Shown here piece after piece: positions 5,584-10,102 of a stretch of 10,102 nt of DNA. The number at the start of each line of letters is the position of its first letter. Within the stretch, counting starts at the first letter, position 1. A program made the position numbers and the translations under genes. The DNA lies in NCBI GenBank assembly GCA_036506275.1, contig DASXSB010000066.1:1-10102 (forward strand), read 5' to 3'. Origin of the DNA: DASXSB01 sp036506275. Lineage in GTDB: Bacteria > Methylomirabilota > Methylomirabilia > Rokubacteriales > CSP1-6. The notes beneath the pieces are model-generated. The model saw only the letters and a program-made list of their open reading frames with translations. It made no database searches and had not been told where the DNA came from.

Positions 5584-7545
5584 GTGTCCGCCGAGCAAGA
5601 GTCCCAAGCCATCGTCGCCGCCGCCCTCGACGGCGTCATCGTCGTCGACGACTCGCGAACGTTCGTCGACGCCAATCCCGCCGCCTGTCGTCTCCTCGGC
5701 CTGCCCCGCCAGGAGCTGCTCGGACGGCGGTTCGATCAGTTCCTCGAGCCCGGGATCGATCTCGACGGCGCGTGGCAAACGTTTCTCCGCACGGGCGAGC
5801 AGAGCAACGAGGTTCGCGTGATCCGTCCCGACGGCGTCGTCATGGAGATCGAGTACAACGCCACCGCGCGCTTCGTGGCCGGCCGTCACCTCGCCATCCT
5901 GCGGGATGCCGCGCCGCGCAAGCAGCGCGAGACCACGCGGCTGCGCGAGACGGAGACATTGCTGGCCGTGAGCCGCGCCTTGAGCGCGACGCTGGACCCC
6001 ACGGAAACGATGCGGCGGGTGGCGCGCGAGATCGCGCACGCGATCGGCGCCGACATGGTGGGCGCGTATCTCGCCGACGCCGCCCAGGAGCACCTGGCGC
6101 CGGTGGCCGGCTATCACGTGCCGCCCGAGATGATCGAGACCTTCCGTCGCATCCCGATCCCGATCAAGAACCACCGCGCCATCGAGGAAGCGTGGGCGCA
6201 GCGGCGCGCCGTGTGGACGAACGACATGGCGTCCGATCCCCGCGTCGATCGCGCGAGCTACGAGCGCTTCCCCCACCAGTCCGATCTCTTCGTGCCCATT
6301 CGCATCAAGGACCGGCCCGTGGGCGGCTTCTTCGTGATCTGGTGGCGGGAGCGGCGGTCGTTCACCGACGACGAGGTGCGCCTCGTGCAAGGCATCAGCG
6401 ACCTCGCCGGCATCTTTCTCGACAACGCCCAACTCTACCGCGCCGCCGCCGAGGCCAATCGCGCCAAGGACGAGTTCCTGGCCACGCTCTCCCACGAGCT
6501 GCGCAACCCGCTCGGCGCCATCTCCACCGCCGTCTCCGTCCTCGAGCGGCGGGGGCCGCACGATGAATCGGAGGGGCGCCTGCATCAGATCATCAGCCGC
6601 CAGACGAAGCACCTGGCGCGGCTCGTCGACGACCTCCTCGACGTGGCGCGCACGAGCGTCGGCAAGATCACGCTCAACCGCCAGCCCCTCGACCTCGCCG
6701 AGATCGCCGCCATCTCCCTGCGTTCGCTGCAAGACAGCGGCAAGACGCGCGCCCACCGCCTGACCTTTCGGGCGGAGTCGATCACCGTGAACGCCGACAG
6801 CACGCGCCTCGCCCAGATCGTCACCAACATGCTCGAGAACGCGCTCAAGTTCACGCCCGCCGGCGGCTCCGTGGACGTCGACGTGGCGCGCGAGGGCGAG
6901 GATGCCATTCTCCGCGTGACCGACAGCGGCGTCGGCATCGCGCCCGAAACGCTCTCGCGCGTGTTCGAGCTGTTCGCGCAGGGGCAACAGCCCCTGGATC
7001 GCTCCGCGGGCGGGCTCGGAATCGGGCTCTCGCTCAGCCGTCGCCTCGTCGAGATGCACGGGGGAACGATCGCCGCCGCCAGCGAGGGCGTGGGGCGCGG
7101 CGCCCAGTTCACGGTGCGGCTGCCCGTCGAGACCGAGAAGGTCTCGCAGATGGCCAGCGCGCCGGCGGGACCCGATCCCTCGCGGCGCGTGCTCATCATC
7201 GAGGACAACGACGACGCCCGCGAGGCGCTACGGCTGCTCCTCGAATCGCTCGGCCACCAGGTGACGGAAGCGGACGACGGCATGCACGGCCTCGCCCTCG
7301 CCCTCAATCAGCCTCCCGACGTCATCCTCATCGACCTCGGCCTGCCGGGCATCACCGGCTACGAGGTGGCGCGCGCGGTGCGGGAGAGCCCGATCGGCCA
7401 GGGGGTGACGCTCATCGCGGTGACCGGCTACGGCCAGACCGCCATGCGCGAGCGATCCAAGGAGGAGGGCTTCGACGCCCACCTCGTGAAGCCGGTGTCG
7501 CAGGCGCTGCTCTCGAATCTCATCGGCAGCAGCGCCGCCGCCTGA
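5584..7545 (+). CDS. Soluble hybrid sensor histidine kinase (PAS-GAF-HisKA-HATPase-REC)
   Basis: A 653-residue cytoplasmic sensor kinase. Order: PAS domain (about 5-115, with GVIVVDDSRTFVDANPAACRL), a charged helical linker, GAF domain (about 125-285), HisKA with phospho-accepting H304 in LSHELRNPLGAIS, HATPase with N box (N419), G1 box DSGVG at 447-451 and G2 box GGLGIGLSLS from 476, then a C-terminal receiver. The receiver has acidic residues E540/D541, phospho-accepting D584, T614 and K636, all the expected key positions. No transmembrane helix is present, so it should sense an intracellular signal through PAS and/or GAF; the ligand is unknown. No separate response regulator or histidine phosphotransfer protein lies nearby, so output goes elsewhere. 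The start is GTG: an in-frame stop at 5560-5562 precedes it and GGAG at 5572-5575 is correctly spaced. It is divergent from the exported two-module protein. Confidence 0.93.
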   Translation: MSAEQESQAIVAAALDGVIVVDDSRTFVDANPAACRLLGLPRQELLGRRFDQFLEPGIDLDGAWQTFLRTGEQSNEVRVIRPDGVVMEIEYNATARFVAGRHLAILRDAAPRKQRETTRLRETETLLAVSRALSATLDPTETMRRVAREIAHAIGADMVGAYLADAAQEHLAPVAGYHVPPEMIETFRRIPIPIKNHRAIEEAWAQRRAVWTNDMASDPRVDRASYERFPHQSDLFVPIRIKDRPVGGFFVIWWRERRSFTDDEVRLVQGISDLAGIFLDNAQLYRAAAEANRAKDEFLATLSHELRNPLGAISTAVSVLERRGPHDESEGRLHQIISRQTKHLARLVDDLLDVARTSVGKITLNRQPLDLAEIAAISLRSLQDSGKTRAHRLTFRAESITVNADSTRLAQIVTNMLENALKFTPAGGSVDVDVAREGEDAILRVTDSGVGIAPETLSRVFELFAQGQQPLDRSAGGLGIGLSLSRRLVEMHGGTIAAASEGVGRGAQFTVRLPVETEKVSQMASAPAGPDPSRRVLIIEDNDDAREALRLLLESLGHQVTEADDGMHGLALALNQPPDVILIDLGLPGITGYEVARAVRESPIGQGVTLIAVTGYGQTAMRERSKEEGFDAHLVKPVSQALLSNLIGSSAAA

Positions 7546-7561
7546 GTTTCCTCGCGCGCTG

Positions 7562-8380
7562 CTACTTCGCGGTGATCCAGGCCGCGATGGCGGCCACCAC
7601 CTCGCGCTCGATGCCGTTGTAGCCGTGATAGGCGAACGCTTCGCACGGATCGCCGCGGCTGGTGCCACCGTCGAACGAGAGCAGCTCCTTGCGCGGCGTG
7701 GTCGCGAGCTTCTTCGTGAGCAACGGAAGGTCGCGGTACATGCAGAGCCGGCAGCCGTCGTTCTTGTGATGGACGACGAGCGTGGGAATCGTGAGCCGCG
7801 ACAGCTCCATGTCCGGCACGGGCCGCCCGCGGGGATCGGAGAGGATGGTGGAGGTGAGCACGAGCCCGTCCGGCCCGCCCTGCGCCGGCGTGAGCTGCGT
7901 CGCGACGAACGCGGCCGATTGCGTCCCCCGGCTCGTCCCCACGAGCCACACGGGCACCGCCGCCTTCTGCCGGAGCCACGCCACCACCGCCTGAACATCG
8001 GCCACATGCGCCGGGGTCTGCCGGAACCCGTTCAGGAACGGCTCGCTCTGACGATCGGACGGCGCATCGAGGACCGCGACCATCAGGCCTTCATCAGCGA
8101 ACAGCTTCCGGCTCCGCACGAGGAAGTTGCCGCCGCCCCATCCGAGCTTCCCATCGCCGCCGATCTGGAGCCCTCCGTGGCCGCCGGCGAACAGCACCAC
8201 CGTCGCCTTCGGCTGCTCGGTGGTCAGGAGCAGCAAGCGCTCGGTGACGCCGGCGCGCGTGGGGACGTCGACGACTTGCTCGGCGGCTGCTGCCGACTGC
8301 TCCGCGCAGGCGGCGAAAGCGGCGCAGGCGGCGAGTGCTGCTACGACGGCTCTGAGGGCGATCGCGGGCGGCACGTTCAT
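7562..8380 (-). CDS. Exported alpha/beta hydrolase, possible lipoprotein
   Basis: A 272-residue alpha/beta-hydrolase-fold protein. An N-terminal signal segment has a hydrophobic core at about 11-25; LAAC19 fits a lipobox, while cleavage near AAAEQ at 31-35 would give a soluble protein. The nucleophile elbow is G148-TSRG with S150. The likely acid is D208 in VVHHKND and the likely base H252 in AYHGY. An early VVLFAGGHGG may supply the oxyanion hole. Three cysteines in the C-terminal third (C210, C213, C246) could form disulfides, consistent with export. Substrate is unknown. ATG at 8380 is preferred over an in-frame GTG at 8398 because GGGAGGA (complement of 8386-8392) lies just upstream of it. 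It converges on the kinase gene with a 16-base gap and diverges from the Rid gene. Confidence 0.86.
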   Translation of the reverse strand: MNVPPAIALRAVVAALAACAAFAACAEQSAAAAEQVVDVPTRAGVTERLLLLTTEQPKATVVLFAGGHGGLQIGGDGKLGWGGGNFLVRSRKLFADEGLMVAVLDAPSDRQSEPFLNGFRQTPAHVADVQAVVAWLRQKAAVPVWLVGTSRGTQSAAFVATQLTPAQGGPDGLVLTSTILSDPRGRPVPDMELSRLTIPTLVVHHKNDGCRLCMYRDLPLLTKKLATTPRKELLSFDGGTSRGDPCEAFAYHGYNGIEREVVAAIAAWITAK

Positions 8381-8385
8381 TCGGG

Positions 8386-8392
8386 TCCTCCC
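8386..8392 (-). promoter_or_regulatory. Ribosome binding site that decides the hydrolase start
   Basis: GGGAGGA on the minus strand, five bases before the ATG at 8380. It would lie inside the coding sequence if the in-frame GTG at 8398 were the start, so it favours the shorter protein. Confidence 0.7.
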
Positions 8393-8400
8393 GCGCACGA

Positions 8401-8409
8401 TGCTAGACT
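8401..8409 (+). promoter_or_regulatory. Extended -10 promoter candidate for the Rid gene
   Basis: TGCTAGACT contains a TGn extension followed by TAGACT, four of six -10 matches. Only nine bases separate it from the GTG at 8419, so a transcript from here would be leaderless or nearly so. No Shine-Dalgarno sequence is seen before the GTG, which fits. No -35 is evident; the place where it would lie overlaps the divergent hydrolase start region. Confidence 0.4.
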
Positions 8410-8418
8410 CGGACCGCC

Positions 8419-8817
8419 GTGAAGCGCAAAGTTCTCGCGAGCCCGAAGCTGAGCCGCCCGTCCGGCGTCTTCGCCCACGGCGTGAGCGTCAGCGACGCCC
8501 GCCTCGTCTACGTCTCGGGAATGCTCGGGCGCGACGCCGGGGGCCGCCTCGTGGGAGTCGGCGACATCCGCGCCCAGACGCACCAGTGCCTGAAGAACAT
8601 CGCCGCCGTCCTCGAGCTGGAGGGCGCCACCCTCGCCGACGTCGTGAAGGTCACCGTCTACATCAAGAACATGGAACACTTCGCGGCCATCCACGAGGTC
8701 CGCGCTCAGTACTTCAAGGATGGCAACGTTCCCGCCTCCACGATGGTCGAGGTCTCGCGCTTCACGGACCCGGACGCGCTGATCGAGATCGAGGCGATCG
8801 CGGCGGTGCCGCTGTAG
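8419..8817 (+). CDS. Rid family (YjgF/YER057c/UK114) protein lacking the RidA arginine
   Basis: A 132-residue protein of the usual Rid length, expected to form a trimer. Family motifs are LVYVSGMLGRDAGG (29-42), the helix with AQTHQCLKNIAAVLE (52-66), DVVKVTVYIKNMEHFAAIHEV (74-94) and the C-terminal IEIEAIAAVPL. In RidA enzymes, which hydrolyse reactive imines and enamines, Arg105 (E. coli numbering) lies in PARS-x-VEV; here the same place reads PASTMVEV with S107. It is therefore probably not a classical imine deaminase and belongs to another Rid subfamily of uncertain function. The start is GTG at 8419 with no Shine-Dalgarno sequence. Its start is 38 bases from the divergent hydrolase start, so the two promoters must overlap or interleave. 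Confidence 0.9.
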   Translation: MKRKVLASPKLSRPSGVFAHGVSVSDARLVYVSGMLGRDAGGRLVGVGDIRAQTHQCLKNIAAVLELEGATLADVVKVTVYIKNMEHFAAIHEVRAQYFKDGNVPASTMVEVSRFTDPDALIEIEAIAAVPL

Positions 8818-8819
8818 GC

Positions 8820-8854
8820 GGCGGCGCGGTCGCGCTGTGGCGGCGCGGCGCTGT
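8820..8854. repeat. Imperfect GC-rich tandem repeat after the Rid gene
   Basis: A 19-base unit at 8820-8838 (GGCGGCGCGGTCGCGCTGT) is followed directly by a 16-base copy at 8839-8854 that lacks three bases. It fills the space between the Rid stop and the coiled-coil leader. No hairpin with a T-run is formed, so it is not an obvious terminator. It may be a local replication slippage product. Confidence 0.5.
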
Positions 8855-8863
8855 TCCTCTTCA

Positions 8864-8905
8864 GATACTCTTGAAGGCTGCGCGCGCTTGGGCTAATCGT
8901 GGGTC
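8864..8905 (+). promoter_or_regulatory. Leader of coiled-coil gene 1, homologous to leader of gene 2
   Basis: These 42 bases align without gaps to 9190-9231, with 27 identical positions, and both end directly at an ATG. Conserved blocks include GATAnnCTTGAA at the start, TTGAA[G/T] as a possible -35 (8871-8876), and TA[A/G]TC[G/A] (8894-8899) seventeen bases later. The second block is a weak -10, six bases before the ATG. Neither leader has a Shine-Dalgarno sequence. A leaderless promoter is possible; common descent by duplication is the firmer conclusion. Confidence 0.4.
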
Positions 8906-9181
8906 ATGCGCCCGGCGGAGTACGAGCATCTCGTCGCGTTCTTCGGACGCCGGTTTGCCGAGATCCACCGCCGCTTCGACGCCATCGACGCTCGCTTCGC
9001 CGGCATGGACCAGCGCCTCGACGGCATGGACCGGCGCCTCGACGTGATCGACCAGCGCTGCAAGCGCCTCGAGCATCGCGTAGTCGATGTCGAGGACGAG
9101 ATCGCCGGCGTCAACGGCCAGATGACGGACCTGCGCCGAGAGATGCTGGAGCACCTGGGCGAGATCGACTGTCGACCATGA
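8906..9181 (+). CDS. Small heptad-repeat coiled-coil protein, short paralogue
   Basis: A 91-residue protein with no signal peptide or membrane segment. Residues 1-18 are a head, RPAEYEHLVAFFGRRFA after Met. From residue 19 it consists of heptads of the type xIDxRFx (EIHRRFD, AIDARFA, GMDQRLD, GMDRRLD, VIDQRCK, RLEHRVV), a clear pattern for a long alpha-helical coiled coil. It ends with DLRREMLEHLGEID and a short CRP tail. The next gene has the same head, heptads starting at the same residue 19, and the same DLRR[DE]ML block, but then continues another 60 residues. This copy stops just where homology in the partner enters its C-terminal region, so it looks truncated. I do not recognise a functional family. 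No Shine-Dalgarno sequence precedes the ATG. It may still be expressed, since the frame is intact over the whole shared part. Confidence 0.72.
   Translation: MRPAEYEHLVAFFGRRFAEIHRRFDAIDARFAGMDQRLDGMDRRLDVIDQRCKRLEHRVVDVEDEIAGVNGQMTDLRREMLEHLGEIDCRP
8960..9064 (+). repeat. Five 21-bp units coding coiled-coil heptads
   Basis: Five consecutive 21-base units, each coding one heptad, starting at 8960, 8981, 9002, 9023 and 9044. Units at 9002 and 9023 differ at one base only; the outer units have diverged. The 21-base period keeps the frame on gain or loss of units. Confidence 0.7.
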
Positions 9182-9189
9182 GGCATCTG

Positions 9190-9231
9190 GATAGGCTTGA
9201 ATGGTGCCCCGGCCTGGGGTAGTCATCCTCC
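9190..9231 (+). promoter_or_regulatory. Leader of coiled-coil gene 2, homologous to leader of gene 1
   Basis: Counterpart of 8864-8905. TTGAAT (9197-9202) and TAGTCA (9220-9225) keep the 17-base spacing and the six-base distance to the ATG at 9232. The last bases, TCCTCC, are the reverse of a usable ribosome binding site. It occupies nearly all of the 50-base gap after the first coiled-coil gene. Confidence 0.4.
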
Positions 9232-9597
9232 ATGAGCCCGGCTGACTACGAACAGCTCGTCGAGTTCCTCGGAACCCGGTTCGGCGAGATCGATCGCCGA
9301 TTCACGGAGATCGATCGCCGATTCACGGAGATCGACCGCCGGTTCGACGCGGTCGACGCTCGGTTCGACGATCTGCGGCGAGATATGCTCGGGCACTTCG
9401 ACGAGATCTATCGTCGGCTCGAGCGGCTCGAACAGGAATACCAGACGATCATCCAGGCGCTGCGCCGGATCGAAGCCTCCCTTTCCGACGAGCGCGGCCG
9501 GCGCGAAATCCTGACCCGCGACCTCGCCGAGCTCAAGCAGCAAGTCGCCACCCTCCAGGCCCGCATCGACGATATCGAGGAGCGCCTCGGGCACTAG
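9232..9597 (+). CDS. Small heptad-repeat coiled-coil protein, full-length paralogue
   Basis: A 121-residue, highly charged, probably all-helical soluble protein. The head SPADYEQLVEFLGTRFG (2-18) is homologous to the upstream gene. Four heptads follow at 19-46 (EIDRRFT twice, EIDRRFD, AVDARFD), then DLRRDMLGHFDEIYRRLERLEQEY and a second coiled-coil stretch rich in Glu, Leu, Arg and Gln to the end (LAELKQQVATLQARIDDIEE). The two paralogues differ between residue 19 and the shared DLRR block by exactly 28 residues, four heptads. Oligomerisation or scaffold function is inferred from the coiled coil; no catalytic or DNA-binding motif is visible, and I do not recognise a named family. The start follows a leader without a Shine-Dalgarno sequence but is supported by homology with the upstream start. 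It ends 18 bases before the convergent helicase gene. Confidence 0.8.
   Translation: MSPADYEQLVEFLGTRFGEIDRRFTEIDRRFTEIDRRFDAVDARFDDLRRDMLGHFDEIYRRLERLEQEYQTIIQALRRIEASLSDERGRREILTRDLAELKQQVATLQARIDDIEERLGH
9286..9369 (+). repeat. Four 21-bp heptad-coding units, first two identical
   Basis: Units start at 9286, 9307, 9328 and 9349. The first two are identical over all 21 bases (each beginning GAGATCGATCGCCGATT); the third keeps GAGATCGACCGCCGGTTC and the fourth has diverged. Perfect adjacent identity points to a recent duplication or homogenisation by slippage. Confidence 0.8.
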
Positions 9598-9615
9598 CCC
9601 CGCTCGCGCAAGCGT

Positions 9616-10102
9616 CTATGCCGTTGCGGTCTGCGCCTCCGCCATCTCCACGAACCGGCAGAGCGCGTTGATCAGCCGCATCTGCTCCACCGTCCGCGCG
9701 CGTGACTCCAGCAGGCGGGGCGAGGCCACCACGTACGCGAGACACTTCGCCCGCGACACCGCCACGTTGAGCCGGTTGCGCGAGAAGAGGAACTCGAGGC
9801 TGCGCGGGACGTCCTCCGCGCTCGACGTCGCCATCGAATAGAAGACCACCGGCGCCTCGCGGCCCTGGAACTTGTCGACCGTGCCCGCCTGCACGCCACG
9901 GAGACCCGCGGCGTCCAGCGCCTGGCGGAGTCGCCGCACCTGCGCGTTGTACGGCGCCACCACCATGAAATCGTCGTCGCGCAACGAAGCCTCGACGCCG
10001 TCACCGCGCGTCCACGACCCGCCACGCATCGACGCGATCAGCGACGCCACACGCGACGCCTCCTCGAAAGACGCCGACACGTTGCCCACGTGGTCCACCG
10101 GC
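9616..10102 (-). CDS. C-terminal part of SF1 helicase (Dna2/Nam7 type), cut by right edge
   Basis: About 161 C-terminal residues are visible; the frame runs off the right edge without a start. An alternative GTG at 10098 is internal, since coding similarity continues upstream (PVDHVGNVSASFEEA). The visible part is the second RecA-like domain of a superfamily-1B helicase: FMVVAPYNAQVRRLRQAL, motif V in TVDKFQGREAPVVFYSM, and motif VI in FLFSRNRLNVAVSRAK with the arginine finger. The end, VASPRLLESRARTVEQMRLI then NALCRF, is what I recall from the TM0106-type proteins in which an N-terminal RecB-like nuclease is fused to this helicase; the nuclease part is outside the window, so the fusion is inference. 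It would act on DNA or RNA using ATP. It converges on the coiled-coil pair. Confidence 0.88.
   Translation of the reverse strand, partial: PVDHVGNVSASFEEASRVASLIASMRGGSWTRGDGVEASLRDDDFMVVAPYNAQVRRLRQALDAAGLRGVQAGTVDKFQGREAPVVFYSMATSSAEDVPRSLEFLFSRNRLNVAVSRAKCLAYVVASPRLLESRARTVEQMRLINALCRFVEMAEAQTATA

Noticed and set aside
5424..5675. Longer N-terminus for the exported protein
   Set aside because: It would overlap the divergent kinase gene, place the signal peptide 85 residues inside the protein and ignore the AGGAGG at 5432-5437.
5446..7059. 537-codon open frame on the minus strand opposite the kinase
   Set aside because: The kinase frame has every expected motif; the opposite frame is His/Gly/Arg-rich without domains, a common effect of high GC at third codon positions.
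7546..7561. Terminator between the kinase and the convergent hydrolase
   Set aside because: The gap is only 16 bases and holds no hairpin with a T-run.
8960..9369. CRISPR-like array
   Set aside because: Units are 21 bases, adjacent without spacers, and lie in frame inside coding sequence as heptads.

Overview
This is a high-GC window of ordinary-looking bacterial chromosome: about ten complete protein genes plus one cut gene at each edge. Translated motifs are clear for most genes. I saw no rRNA, tRNA, CRISPR array, transposase, phage gene or integrase. The high GC, strong C/G preference at third codon positions, and the mix of a DUF6496-type basic protein, CBS protein, soluble hybrid kinase and DUF4124-type secreted protein suggest an environmental, probably soil or subsurface, bacterium (Rokubacteria/Methylomirabilota-like or a proteobacterium). 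That placement is inference; no marker gene is present.

Left block (1-1288, minus strand): a basic DUF6496-type protein, a two-CBS-domain protein and the N-terminus of an amidase-signature enzyme lie head to tail, each with a good ribosome binding site. A divergent control region (1289-1430) holds a 14-bp tandem direct repeat.

Centre-left block (1431-4838, plus strand): a secreted Gly/His/Tyr/Pro-rich protein with a DUF4124-like C-terminus, a 3-hydroxyisobutyrate-dehydrogenase-family oxidoreductase, and a 594-residue phospholipase-D-superfamily protein with two HKD motifs. The three are 7 and 2 bases apart and are probably co-transcribed. The next gene, convergent on the minus strand, encodes a small exported protein built of two similar beta-rich modules. 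Its strong intrinsic terminator sits directly behind the PLD stop codon.

Centre-right block (5424-8817): a divergent spacer separates the exported protein from a soluble PAS-GAF-HisKA-HATPase-REC hybrid histidine kinase. Converging on the kinase is an exported alpha/beta hydrolase. Its start is only 38 bases from the divergent start of a Rid (YjgF/YER057c/UK114) family protein that lacks the usual catalytic arginine.

Right block (8818-10102): two tandem genes for small heptad-repeat coiled-coil proteins are related to each other through both their coding sequence and their 42-base leaders. The first looks like the truncated copy left by a partial tandem duplication. They converge on the C-terminal end of a superfamily-1 helicase of the Dna2/Nam7 type that runs off the right edge. 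The coiled-coil pair is the most unusual structure in the window. I do not see convincing evidence for a complete novel system.
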